Origin: Cyclobacteriaceae bacterium
GTDB taxonomy: Bacteria; Bacteroidota; Bacteroidia; Cytophagales; Cyclobacteriaceae
Assembly: GCA_025808415.1 (NCBI GenBank)
Contig: CP075525.1
Coordinates: 1,721,501-1,785,500, forward strand
Length of the DNA: 64,000 nucleotides
Reading direction: 5' to 3'
The position numbers and the translations under genes were made by a program. The notes beneath the pieces are model-generated. The model saw nothing but the letters and a program-made list of their open reading frames with translations, made no database searches and was not told the DNA's origin. This document shows positions 25,619 through 35,042 of the stretch, one piece after another (positions within the stretch are counted from its first letter, which is position 1; every line of letters starts with the position of its first letter).

Positions 25619-26999
25619 TTATAAGGCGAAGAATAGTGTGGCTATTCCGAAATAGATAAGCAAGCCTGTAATATCAACCACCGTGGTAATGGCCGGACTG
25701 GCGGCTACGGCCGGATCGCCACCGAAGCGTTTAACCAGGAGCGGTAAGCCGGCACCAATTACCGTTGCCGTAACTACCTGCAGGGCCAGGGCTATCGAAA
25801 TCATAAAGGCAATGTTCATCAGCGAGTACGCAGCCGGTATCTCCGTTTCCCAGCTTAGAAATAATACTTTGGCAAACGCGATAATTCCTAAACAGCCGGC
25901 AAGCAAAAGCGAAATTTTGGTTTCCTTCCAAAGTATCTTAAACCAATTACGAATGGTGATTTGCCCGAGTGCCAACGCGCGTACCACTACCGTGGCCGCC
26001 TGACTTCCTGCGTTGCCGCCTGTGTCGGCAACCATTGGCATGTACAATGCCAGTATGAGTAATTTCTCCAAAGCGTTTTCGTAGCTGTGAATGATTATGC
26101 CTGATAGTATGCCTACCGCTGCCAGTGAAACAATCCACACCACACGTTTTTTAAAATGCCTGAAGGTGCTTGTGCCGATGTAATCAAATTCTTCGTTGGC
26201 TTGCACAATGCCCATAAATTTTTGCATGTCTTCCGAATGCTCGGCACGGATTATATCAATGGCTTCATCGTGTGTAACAATCCCCACCAGTTGGTTTTGC
26301 CGGTTTAGGATAGGGATTGCCACCAGGTTGTATTTCTCGATTTGCCGGGCCACATTTTCCCGATCATCATCTACATATGCGCAGGCAAATTCTTTATGCA
26401 AGGCATTTTCAACTTTTATATACGGCTCCAGCATAATCAGGTCTTTAAGGGTAATAAAACCCAGTAGCTGCTGGTCGTCATCCACTACATATATATAGTA
26501 GATGGTTTTTTTGGAAGGCGCATTGCTGCGTACTTTTTCGATCGCTTCGGCAACCGTCATCTCACTTTGCACGGTTGCGAAATCCGTACTCATAATTCCA
26601 CCGGCCGTTTCTGGCGGATAAGCGCTGAGTTTAATAACATCTTCGCGTACGGATTTCGGTAAGTAGGGGAGCAAAGCCGACTGTTCTTTTTGTGCAAGGT
26701 GCTGGAAGAAGTCCGCCCGGTTATCCGAGGGCATAAACTCTACTACCTGTGCAAACCTTTTATGCGATACCGTCTTAAACAGGTCAAGTTGTTTAACCAT
26801 CGGAAATTCTGAAAATATCCTGCCTTGCTGATCAAGTGAAAACCGATCCAATACGGTGAACACAAAAGTTTTATCAATGGCTTGCAGTATTTCGCCCACT
26901 TCTACCACCGGCATTTTTTTTCATTACCGGAACCATCTCAATAATTTGATCGATGTGTTCGAACTCCGTTGCCAGTTTGTTTAATTCCTGAATATTCAT
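25619..26999 (-). CDS. mgtE: Magnesium transporter MgtE with a frameshift near its N-terminus
   Basis: MgtE channels admit Mg2+ and are gated by cytosolic Mg2+. The main frame (from ATG 26914, 431 residues) shows most of the N domain (GEILQAIDK to YPPETAGGIMS), two CBS domains (about 125-245) and five membrane helices with GGNAGSQAATVVVRALALG. The first ~28 residues are in another frame: an ATG at 26999 reads MNIQELNKLATEFEH to VMKK, then an A8 run. Seven A would join VMKK to MPVVEVGEIL and restore a normal ~459-residue protein. The 26999 start lies three bases after the upstream mgtC stop, typical of translational coupling. The shortened 431-residue form could still be made. Confidence 0.85.
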
Positions 27000-27002
27000 C
27001 GG

Positions 27003-27724
27003 TTAATCGTTTTGCCGTCCATTTATTTCCCAGCTTACTTCCGTAACACCGTATTCTAAGGTGAGCACACCGGCCAGTTTCTCCATCTCTGCATCGTGCT
27101 TGCTGGTGGCAAATATTTCCGCTTCTACATAAGTGTAGGCCGGATTGCCGTTATCGCTGCTTTTAAGCGAACGCAATTGCAGGTGTTCATCTTTTTTAAG
27201 TATATTGAGAATCAGCACACGCAAATGGTTTTCAACCTGTTCTTTGCAGCGTATTTTAAAGGAGTAGTAGAACACACCTTGTACTCTTTTTCGAAGGGGA
27301 GCCTGCTCAGTTTCAGTCCCAATGGGCGCAAGGCAAGGTGTGTGAGCATGACTGCCCCCGCAACGATGGCCGACTCGGCAAAGAGCCCAACCCCGGCCAG
27401 TGCACCAACAGCAGCCGAGCACCAGATGGTGGCTGCGGTATTCAGCCCCTGGATGCTCATGCCGTCTTTCATAATTACACCGGCACCCAGAAAGCCTATG
27501 CCGGTTACAATCTGGCCGATGATGCGCGTAGCATCGCCTTTGTACACGCCATCATCAAACGAAGTGATTGAGAAGCTGATGAGTGTAAAAGCTGCTGACC
27601 CCAGCGATACCAGCGTATTGGTTCGCAGCCCTGCACTTTTCTGGCGCCACTGGCGCTCAAAACCAATGGCAGCACCCAATACGATGGCAAGTGTAAGGCG
27701 TAAGATGAAATCAAGTAAGGTCAT
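27003..27724 (-). pseudogene. mgtC: MgtC/SapB-family membrane protein, frameshifted between its two domains
   Basis: The N-terminal frame (27724 to 27212) encodes the MgtC membrane domain: LAIVLGAAIGFERQWRQKSA, GLRTNTLVSLGSAAF and GIGFLGAGVIMK. After LPFEKEYKV this frame ends in unrelated sequence. The typical C-terminal ACT-like domain (FYYSFKIRCKEQVENH to EVSWEINGRQND) continues in a second frame that stops at 27003. The switch lies around 27265-27300, near GTGTGT and AAAAA on the coding strand. One missing or two extra bases would explain it. MgtC proteins support growth in low Mg2+ or acid. Linkage to mgtE and mgtA fits Mg2+ homeostasis. Whether the break is biological or a sequence error cannot be told here. 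Confidence 0.8.
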
Positions 27725-27998
27725 GTTACTTTCAGTTTGTGCAAATCATTTCTTTCCTGCACACCCTGAAAGGGTCCGGCAGGTTAAGAAAAGTGTTTGC
27801 GGCTGTTACTTCGGGGACCTGAATCCATTTTTTATTGAACTTTTATCGGAACAAAACTAAAACAGCCTCACGCAAGAGGCTGTTAGAGACCTTTTAGAAA
27901 AAGATTAGAAATTTATTAGAGGCAGTTTACTGCCCTGTTAAATCAAAAAGCTGCCCATAAACAATGGGTGTAATGCCAGGTGCGGTTAAGGAAAAATT
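27725..27998. other. 274-bp gene-free interval upstream of mgtC
   Basis: The interval holds the terminator at 27859-27884, a GGCAGTTTACTGCC dyad (27921-27934) and a short ACCCT/AGGGT hairpin (27763-27773). It would carry the mgtC-mgtE promoter and any leader. I could not recognise a Mg2+-sensing M-box or another known riboswitch by eye. The long plus-strand open frame crossing it looks like an antisense shadow. Confidence 0.5.
27859..27884 (-). terminator. Terminator downstream of the second sulfatase gene
   Basis: Stem AACAGCCTC / GAGGCTGTT with a six-base loop. On the minus strand it is followed by TTAGTTTTG. It separates the sulfatase transcript from the mgtC-mgtE group. Confidence 0.6.
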
Positions 27999-29915
27999 TC
28001 AACGCATTAAATTGTTCTTAAATGTATAGCTGGCTGTTTGGTACCAGGTGATGGCTTCAGTAACCACGCTTTCATCAAGTGCTTGCGGACGAGGATTAAG
28101 ATTTTCATCCAGTACAAACGTTTCAACTTTTTGTTGGGGTGAAAGTATAACGAGGTTATTGCCTTTTATAAAGCCGAGGTTCTGGTACGTGCTGATGAAT
28201 GCACGTTCGCGACCAGGCTCAAGTTTAAAGATGTCGTACCCTAAAAATTTTGTAGTGTACGAAAAATTCAAGAGTCCCAGAAGGGTTGGACAAACATCAA
28301 TCTGGCTCATAAGCCGGTTCATTACCGCAGGCTCGATGTAGCCGGGTGAGTATACCAGCATGGGTATGTGATATTTGTTTACCGGTAATTCGGTTTTTCC
28401 GGCACTGGAGGCACAATGGTCTGCAACGATGACAAACAATGTGTTGTTAAACCATTTCTTGGCAGAGGCCTCTTTGATAAATTTTCCAATGGCATAGTCG
28501 GTGTACTTTACCGCCCCTTTCCGGTTGGTGTGGGATGGTATGTCAATCCGTCCCTCCGGATATGTAAAAGGCCTGTGGTTAGAGGTTGTCATGATATGGG
28601 CAAAAACCGGGTGCTCATCCGTAGTTTCATCAATTTCCCTGAGGGCAAGTGTAAAAAGATTCTCATCGGCCACGCCCCAGATATTTTCATAATCGATTTC
28701 TTCACTGCGCAACGATGACCGGTCAATGGCCTGATAACCGTTATGCTGAAAGAAATAATTCATGTTATCAAAATAGCCGTAACCACCGTAAATGAATTTA
28801 CTTTTATAGCCCTTTTCATTGAACACCCTGCCCAACGAGAATAAGTTTTCATTATTGGGCCTACGTACAATAGACTGCCCCGGTACCGGGGGTACAGCAA
28901 GGGATAATGCCTCAAGGCCTCTTACCGTGCGTGTTCCTGTTGCATATAGGTTAGTAAAAACCAGGCTATGCTGTGCGAGCGAGTCCAGAAAGGGTGTCAT
29001 GTTTTCATTGTTCCCGAAAAGTTTCATGAAATCAGCACTCAGGCTTTCCACACTAATAAGTACAACATTCATCCGCTTTTCTGGCAATGGACTGATAATG
29101 GTGCGTATTAATCCCAAACTATCGGCCGGTGAAAATTCAGCTTCCGGAGTTTTGATAAGTTCGTGAAACAATTTAAAATCCTTCTCCTTGTTAATGTGCT
29201 TGTAAAACCTTTCGTAATCCAATTCATTGTTGCGATAAGCCGCAAACAGTTCGTACATTCCGTTACCTGCCAACTCATTGGCATAGGCATTTGTACTGAA
29301 GTGATGCTGTGTGCTGGAAACGGAAATAAAAATTACAGTAAGGATAGTGATATAGAGCGCCATTAATTTTGTCCTCTTTAAAAAGGAGAGGTTATCGTTC
29401 TGGTAGGAATTTATTTTAGGCTTTAGGGCGATGATAATAACGAGTGCTGCCCCGATAACGGCCGAAAGTATCCAATATACTGGGTAAGATTGCTCAATGT
29501 TGCCGATTACTTCTGTTGTATAAACCAGGTAGTCTACCGCAATAAAGTTGAAACGGGTATTGAATTCGTCCCAAAAGAGCCATTCGGCAGCAGCGTTAAA
29601 GAGTAATATTGTTGTAAAAATGAAGAAGAGAATGTAAATCAAATAGCGATGCCATGGTTTATTAAAGATAGTACGCGGTACAAACCAAAAGTAAAGGGCA
29701 AGAGGAATGCAGAAGTAAGCAGCATTAACAACATCGTAGAATAAACCAATTGTAAATACCCCCAGCAGGTTACTGATTGTAAAGTCAAAATCTGTTGCAG
29801 ACTTGCCGAGTAAGAGTATCCGGGTAACGGTAGAAATGAAGATCAGCAGTAATGCTACCATAAGAATTAATCCTGTTCGTTGTTTTTTTACTGCTTTTAT
29901 AGAGTTGGTGTACAT
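27999..29915 (-). CDS. LTA-synthase-like sulfatase-family membrane enzyme (second copy)
   Basis: A 638-residue protein with five N-terminal membrane segments (about residues 15-175) and an extracytoplasmic sulfatase-fold domain. Motifs are VVLISVESLSADF, the nucleophile region GTRTVRGLE, FIYGGYGYFDNMN, and the metal-binding VIVADHCASSAG near residue 500. The architecture matches the gene at 1171-3003 but the sequences are well diverged. It likely transfers a phospho-alcohol head group to a periplasmic or outer-membrane glycan or lipid. The exact substrate is not deducible. It appears to be monocistronic, ending at the hairpin near 27870. Confidence 0.87.
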   Translation of the reverse strand: MYTNSIKAVKKQRTGLILMVALLLIFISTVTRILLLGKSATDFDFTISNLLGVFTIGLFYDVVNAAYFCIPLALYFWFVPRTIFNKPWHRYLIYILFFIFTTILLFNAAAEWLFWDEFNTRFNFIAVDYLVYTTEVIGNIEQSYPVYWILSAVIGAALVIIIALKPKINSYQNDNLSFLKRTKLMALYITILTVIFISVSSTQHHFSTNAYANELAGNGMYELFAAYRNNELDYERFYKHINKEKDFKLFHELIKTPEAEFSPADSLGLIRTIISPLPEKRMNVVLISVESLSADFMKLFGNNENMTPFLDSLAQHSLVFTNLYATGTRTVRGLEALSLAVPPVPGQSIVRRPNNENLFSLGRVFNEKGYKSKFIYGGYGYFDNMNYFFQHNGYQAIDRSSLRSEEIDYENIWGVADENLFTLALREIDETTDEHPVFAHIMTTSNHRPFTYPEGRIDIPSHTNRKGAVKYTDYAIGKFIKEASAKKWFNNTLFVIVADHCASSAGKTELPVNKYHIPMLVYSPGYIEPAVMNRLMSQIDVCPTLLGLLNFSYTTKFLGYDIFKLEPGRERAFISTYQNLGFIKGNNLVILSPQQKVETFVLDENLNPRPQALDESVVTEAITWYQTASYTFKNNLMR

Positions 29916-30144
29916 AAATTTTATAGAAGAAATGTGCTATGATTTATAAACTTTAATAGCCGGTAGCTATTTTTTACTTATTTCCCGGAAAGAAAAACCC
30001 GGAGATTGCCTTTGGCGCACCTTTCAGTTGAAGAGAAAATTTACGTTGTAAAGCTGTCCTAAATTTTGTCGTAGAGCTTACGAAATAAAATAATTTCTAG
30101 GTTGCTTCAGATAATTGAACCCTAACCGAAAGGTCAGGATTGAA

Positions 30145-30504
30145 TCAAATGCGAAAAACTTCATAGCGCTGGAAAATACGGTGGTGGTAGTGGATCAGAA
30201 ATTCCCAGTGAAATGGATTAATGAGTGAATGGGAATGTAAACTTGACAAGACAACAGGTGTCAGATTGAGGTCAGCAATTTTAAAACGGAAGGATTTCTT
30301 ATACTGTTTATCACTTTTATTGGAGTCTTCTTCAGTTTTTTCGGCAAAAGCCAGGATATGATCTGAGTGCAACGGGTTATTTTTTGACTCAATGCTGGAA
30401 TGCAAAAGGGTGCCATCAAGAAGGGTGTTTGAATTTGATGCGCAGGTAAGACCGGCACAGGTCATTATTATGGCCATGAAAACAAAGCCTTTCAGGGTAT
30501 GCAT
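30145..30504 (-). CDS. Small exported hypothetical protein
   Basis: A 119-residue protein with a plausible signal peptide (MHTLKGFVFMAIIMTCAGLTCAS). The remainder is a charged linker (EKTEEDSNKSDKQYKK) and a histidine-rich C-terminal part (LHSHSLINPFHWEFLIHYHHRIF). No family recognised. It lies between mgtA and the sulfatase gene, all on the same strand, with about 105 bases to mgtA and 229 to the sulfatase. The clustered histidines could bind metal, which would suit the Mg2+ neighbourhood, but that is speculation. Coding status is moderately supported by the signal peptide and by its size. Confidence 0.5.
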   Translation of the reverse strand: MHTLKGFVFMAIIMTCAGLTCASNSNTLLDGTLLHSSIESKNNPLHSDHILAFAEKTEEDSNKSDKQYKKSFRFKIADLNLTPVVLSSLHSHSLINPFHWEFLIHYHHRIFQRYEVFRI

Positions 30505-30610
30505 ATAATGAGTTGCACTACTTTAATTCGAAGTAAGTGAGAAAATGCTGAATAGCAAAACAAGGAATGTTTAACAGAAGTTCTTTCCAGGGTAAATAGA
30601 AACCTTTGCA

Positions 30611-33307
30611 CTACAGCCATTGATGAAACCTACGGATGAACCATGCTTTTACGCCTTGTGTAAGCACACAATATGATAAAAGTATCGCAATTAGCCAGGT
30701 GAAATAGCTTAATGGCAACGGTTGCATTTTGAGCGCACCGGCAAGCGGGGAAAACGGAAGAAAAATTCCAACGGCCATTATGAAAAGGGTAGCCCACAGC
30801 ACGGGCGTTGCTGCCCGGCTTTGAATGAAGGGGATCTTTTCAGTGCGGATCATGTGAACAATCAGGGTTTGTGATAGTAATCCTTCCACGAACCAACCCG
30901 ATTGAAATAAGCTCTGGTGTTCGGGCGTGCTGGCGTGAAAAACAAAAAACAAAACTGCAAAAGCGGCATAATCGAAAACCGAGCTCACCGGCCCGATAAA
31001 AACCATGAAGCGTGCAATACCGGAAGAATCCCACTTCCTGGGCTTTTTAATGAACTCCTCATCCATCGTATCCCACGGGATAGACGCCTGCGAGAAATCG
31101 TAAAGTAAATTCTGCACAAGAATCTGTACAGGAAGCATGGGCAAGAAGGGCAGCAAAGCACTGGCCCCCAACACACTGAACATGTTGCCAAAGTTGCTGC
31201 TGGCGGCCATCTTAATGTATTTGATAATATTACCGAATGTCCTTCTTCCGTAGATCACACCTTTGCGAAGAACCATCAGGTCTTTCTCCAGCAAAATGAT
31301 GTCGGCACTTTCTTTCGCTATGTCAACCGCGGTGTCGATGCTAATACCCACATCGGCATCGCGCAGGCTGGGTGCGTCATTAATGCCATCGCCCATGAAG
31401 CCAACTGTATGACCTTTTGCCTGCAGCGCCTTTACAATTCTCGACTTTTGCATGGGCGTGAGTTTGGCAAAAATAGTTACATCCTCAATTTTCGATTTCA
31501 GTTCCTCTTCCGTCATCTCTTCAAGGTCGCTGCCCAGCAACATATTGGTTACAGGGATGCCCACATCCCGGCAGATTTTTTTGGAAATCGTGGCGTTATC
31601 ACCGGTTAGTACTTTAATGGTTACGCCCAATTCCTGAAGTGCAGCAATAGAAGGCCCGGCTGATGGTTTGGCCGGGTCGAGAAATCCGATAAAGCCGGCA
31701 AATGTCATGTTACTTTCGTCCGCTACCGAGTAGGTAGGTGGTCCGGCATTAAACTCACGGATGGCCACCAGCAATACGCGCAGCCCTTCTTCATTCAATT
31801 TTTGTGAAGTAGCCAATACCGTTTGACGCATCTGTTCATCCATCGGCAAAATTTCATCCCGTTCAATATGAAGTTGCCGGTCTTCGCCCGGGTCAAATGC
31901 ATGGGTACAAACCGCCAACATTTCTTCTACAGCACCTTTGCAGATCAACAGGTGCTTCCGGTCTTTTTTCTCAAGGATGACCGACATCCTCCTGCGCGAA
32001 AAGTCAAAAGGGATTTCATCGATTTTTTTATAATCTTCCTGTGGGTTGAAGATTTCATGGAGTTCTTCACGCTTGTCAAGTATGGCAATATCCATCAGGT
32101 TTTTTAAACTGGTTTGGTGGAAGCTGTTGAGATAGGCCCACTTCAACACTTCATCATCGTCTTCGCCAAAAACGTTCAGGTGTTTGGTCAGTACAATCTT
32201 ATCCAGTGTAAGCGTTCCCGTTTTGTCGGTACACAACACATTCATCGCCCCGATGTTCTGGATGGCATTGAGCCGCTTCACGATTACCTTTTCCCGGCTC
32301 ATGTTTATAGCTCCCTTTGCCAGGTTGGTGGTTACGATCATGGGCAGCATTTCGGGTGTTAACCCAACCGCCACTGCGATGGCAAACAACAGCGCTTCCA
32401 CCCAGTTTCCTTTGGAAAGCCCATTGACAAGGAAAACGATGGGAACCATTACCAGCATAAACCGCACGAGCAGCATGCTTACGTTGACTACTCCTTTTTC
32501 AAAACTGGTTTCGACAGCTCTACCGGTAATGGCTTTGCTGATAGAACCAAAGTACGTTTGATTGCCGGTAGTCACTACGATAGCCGTGGCCGATCCGCTC
32601 ACCACGTTAGTGCCCATAAAGCAAAGGTTACTTAATTCAAGAATGGATTTCTTTTCTGCACCGTTAACGGGCCGATCGTTTTTTTCAACGGGCAGCGATT
32701 CACCTGTTAGTACCGATTCGCTGATAAACAGGTCTTTGGAGTGGATGATGCGGCAATCGGCTGGTACCATATCCCCTGCCGAAAGGGCAACAATATCTCC
32801 GGGTACAAGCTCACGGATATCTATTTCTGTTTTACCGGTATTTTTGCGGATAACCGTGGCGGTGGTTTTGACCATGCGTTTCAACTTTTCGGCTGCACGG
32901 TTGCTCCTGAATTCCTGGAAGAACCTGGTGAGGGAACTGAGCAGGATCATGATCAACACCACGATTATGGTTTTGTAATCCTGTTGTTCTTCGGGAACCA
33001 AAACCACATCCATAAAAAAAGTTACGGTAGCGATGGTAAATAATATAGCATTGAACGGGCTTATAAAAGCGTGCAGCAATTGCACCAGCCATGAAGGAGC
33101 TTTTTCGTGGATGATTGTATTGTGACCAATGACTTTTAGTTTTTCTTCTGCCAGTTCCCTGGTAAGCCCATCCACATCGCTTTGAAGAAAACTGAACAAC
33201 AGATGGTTTTCGATATGGGCAATACTTTTTAGCGGGATGAATTTCTTGTCATCCGAGGAGGACTGTGTGGTTGTTTTGAGGATGCTGTCTCTGACGCTAT
33301 GTTCCAA
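30611..33307 (-). CDS. mgtA: Magnesium-importing P-type ATPase
   Basis: An 898-residue P3B-type ATPase that imports Mg2+ at the cost of ATP. Visible elements are the N-terminal cation-ATPase domain, the actuator TGES motif (LTGESLPVEK), LTPEMLP in M4, the phosphorylated Asp361 in CTDKTGTLT, LTGDN and MGDGINDAPSLRDADVGI. MgtA-specific C-terminal helices include LLYDFSQASIPWDTMDEE. All catalytic residues are present and the length is typical. In enterobacteria mgtA is controlled by Mg2+ through PhoPQ and an RNA leader. Here a 370-bp gap separates it from an upstream two-component pair, but I see no recognisable leader element. Confidence 0.95.
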   Translation of the reverse strand: MEHSVRDSILKTTTQSSSDDKKFIPLKSIAHIENHLLFSFLQSDVDGLTRELAEEKLKVIGHNTIIHEKAPSWLVQLLHAFISPFNAILFTIATVTFFMDVVLVPEEQQDYKTIIVVLIMILLSSLTRFFQEFRSNRAAEKLKRMVKTTATVIRKNTGKTEIDIRELVPGDIVALSAGDMVPADCRIIHSKDLFISESVLTGESLPVEKNDRPVNGAEKKSILELSNLCFMGTNVVSGSATAIVVTTGNQTYFGSISKAITGRAVETSFEKGVVNVSMLLVRFMLVMVPIVFLVNGLSKGNWVEALLFAIAVAVGLTPEMLPMIVTTNLAKGAINMSREKVIVKRLNAIQNIGAMNVLCTDKTGTLTLDKIVLTKHLNVFGEDDDEVLKWAYLNSFHQTSLKNLMDIAILDKREELHEIFNPQEDYKKIDEIPFDFSRRRMSVILEKKDRKHLLICKGAVEEMLAVCTHAFDPGEDRQLHIERDEILPMDEQMRQTVLATSQKLNEEGLRVLLVAIREFNAGPPTYSVADESNMTFAGFIGFLDPAKPSAGPSIAALQELGVTIKVLTGDNATISKKICRDVGIPVTNMLLGSDLEEMTEEELKSKIEDVTIFAKLTPMQKSRIVKALQAKGHTVGFMGDGINDAPSLRDADVGISIDTAVDIAKESADIILLEKDLMVLRKGVIYGRRTFGNIIKYIKMAASSNFGNMFSVLGASALLPFLPMLPVQILVQNLLYDFSQASIPWDTMDEEFIKKPRKWDSSGIARFMVFIGPVSSVFDYAAFAVLFFVFHASTPEHQSLFQSGWFVEGLLSQTLIVHMIRTEKIPFIQSRAATPVLWATLFIMAVGIFLPFSPLAGALKMQPLPLSYFTWLIAILLSYCVLTQGVKAWFIRRFHQWL

Positions 33308-33677
33308 GTGTTACCCCTTAATTGGTGCTTTTCTAGTGTCAATCAATTTTTGAAATAAAACTGTCTTCCTTTTGGGGAAATTTGCTCGACCTTAAATCCA
33401 TATTGAAGTATTTCCTTTTGTGATTCAAAAAAGAGTGATCTATTGAAACCGGCAATCTACTTAACATCATCAAAAAGGCAGTTTAATGGATTGACAGCCA
33501 CTTTTCTTAGTATATTTACGCGGTGCATCGTATTTACTCATTATAACTTTCTTTTGAATTTGAAGATAATAAATATAGGTTTCTGAACCCGATGGTTTAT
33601 CCAAGATGGTTAGCGAACTGATTTTTCGCAAGGCAATTGTTTTGGAAGAGCAGAATAAGTAGGAGATCAGTGCAGAT
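33308..33677. other. 370-bp gap between the histidine-kinase gene and mgtA
   Basis: No gene with convincing support is visible. A minus-strand frame that starts inside the kinase gene crosses it and ends at 33470. Its last ATG would give a 23-residue basic peptide (33470-33541) about 160 bases before mgtA, in the right place for a leader peptide but with no other evidence. The stretch is AT-rich. I found no clear TAnnTTTG box, terminator or riboswitch. Confidence 0.4.
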
Positions 33678-35042
33678 TTAATTATGATGCATCTCAACTG
33701 CAAATATGGTTCCCGAACCACGTTCAGATTCCACCACTATTTTACCTTTGTGAAGCTGTATAATTTTTTGGGTCAGGTAAAGTCCGATGCCGTTACCTTC
33801 CGCTACCGTTTTATTTTCTCCACGGTAAAACGGGGTAAAGATTTTTTCTAAGTCGTGTGAAGAAATTCCAACACCTTTATCCGAAAATTTTAATACGATC
33901 GAATTATTTTTGAAGTAAACGGAAACATTGCTTTGTTTATCAGTTGAAAATTTACAGCCGTTTTCAAAGAGGTTGGCAAAGGCAGTTTTTAAAAGGTACT
34001 CGTTTCCGGGCAATGTGATTTCATCCTCGTTGCCGCTTTCCGAAAAATGAATATCAATTTTATAATGCGGATTAGCCAGTTGAACTTGTTGCCGGGCATC
34101 CAACAGGATTTCATCAATGCGAATTTGTTTAAAGGAAATTTCAGAAGGGTCGTAACTGGCTTTGGCCAGGTCAAGCAAACTGTTTGATAAACGCGCTAAT
34201 TTTTTGGCATCGCCTAACGCATTTTGAAAGGCCGATTTATACTCATGTGCAGTACGCTCACCGGTAGTTGCCAACTCCAACTCGGCAATAATAGCGGCCA
34301 GGGGCGTTCGCAGTTCATGCGAAATATTGGAAACGAAATGTTTTTGGGCATCAAATGAATTTTCCAGGCGGCTCAGCATTTCGTTGAACGTATTTGCCAA
34401 TTGAGCCAGCTCGTCTGTGTTTCCGTTGCTGCTCAACCGTAAGTCCAGGTTTGTCGCGGAGATTTTGCGCGCCTTTTCGGTCATTTCCTTAACGGGTTCA
34501 AAGGCTTTTTTGGAAAAGAAGCGGCCTGCTATATAGATGAATAATATGGCGATGATGAAAACAACAATACTGTCACGCAGCAAGCCAGTAAGTTTGCTGT
34601 ACCCATATTGGTCGTACGCAGCAGCGGTGATGATGTAGATTTTTTCTTCATATTCAAAGCGCAAGCCGATAACCTGCCAGTTTTGCTGATAAAATTGTAT
34701 TTCGCCCTTGTTGAAAATTTCGTTAATCATGTCGGGTGTTTCTTTAACAAAGTCGATGTCTACCGCATCATGATAAAGTAGATTAAAGTCTTTATCATAA
34801 ATAGCTACTTCAACTTCATTGAGTATCTGGCGGTTGCTGCGGTAAATATTTTGTAAGGTTGTAGCATCTGTCTTGGCGCTCAAAAACAGGTTGGCTTTGG
34901 TTATTGCTTCCCGTTTCAATACGACATAAAATTCCTGTTCACGGGTTTCCTTAGCCGAATAGTAAATAACGGAAGCATAGGCCAACAGGATGCCGGCCGT
35001 AATGGCGGTAAACAATAACGTGAGTCGTGTTCTGATCTGCAT
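33678..35042 (-). CDS. Sensor histidine kinase
   Basis: A 454-residue membrane kinase. Membrane segments at about residues 8-28 and 157-175 flank a periplasmic sensor of about 125 residues. A HAMP linker follows (about 176-228). HisKA has the phospho-accepting His242 in ISHELRTPLAA, and the ATPase domain has N-box FENGCKFS, G1 DKGVGIS, F-box FTPFYRG and G2 GIGLYLT. It is paired with the OmpR-type regulator just upstream, and the genes overlap by one base (TAATG), so they are translationally coupled. The signal is unknown. Proximity to mgtA makes Mg2+ or envelope stress a possibility, not a conclusion. Confidence 0.93.
   Translation of the reverse strand: MQIRTRLTLLFTAITAGILLAYASVIYYSAKETREQEFYVVLKREAITKANLFLSAKTDATTLQNIYRSNRQILNEVEVAIYDKDFNLLYHDAVDIDFVKETPDMINEIFNKGEIQFYQQNWQVIGLRFEYEEKIYIITAAAYDQYGYSKLTGLLRDSIVVFIIAILFIYIAGRFFSKKAFEPVKEMTEKARKISATNLDLRLSSNGNTDELAQLANTFNEMLSRLENSFDAQKHFVSNISHELRTPLAAIIAELELATTGERTAHEYKSAFQNALGDAKKLARLSNSLLDLAKASYDPSEISFKQIRIDEILLDARQQVQLANPHYKIDIHFSESGNEDEITLPGNEYLLKTAFANLFENGCKFSTDKQSNVSVYFKNNSIVLKFSDKGVGISSHDLEKIFTPFYRGENKTVAEGNGIGLYLTQKIIQLHKGKIVVESERGSGTIFAVEMHHN

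Noticed and set aside
27096..27860. A 254-codon plus-strand open frame across the mgtC region
   Set aside because: It is antisense to mgtC, whose minus-strand translation shows clear family motifs. The plus-strand product has no recognisable domain, and the end lies in non-coding sequence.
27725..27998. Mg2+ riboswitch (M-box) upstream of mgtC-mgtE
   Set aside because: The gap has hairpins, but I could not identify the conserved M-box core by eye. A covariance-model search would be decisive.
29953..29976. AATAGC/GCTATT hairpin followed by T-run on the plus strand
   Set aside because: No plus-strand gene precedes it, and on the minus strand the T-run is on the wrong side, so it is probably incidental.
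33470..33721. Possible small protein or mgtA leader peptide on the minus strand
   Set aside because: The open frame begins inside the kinase gene. The only independent start gives a 23-residue basic peptide with no proline-rich or hairpin features of known mgtA leaders. Noted only as part of the gap.
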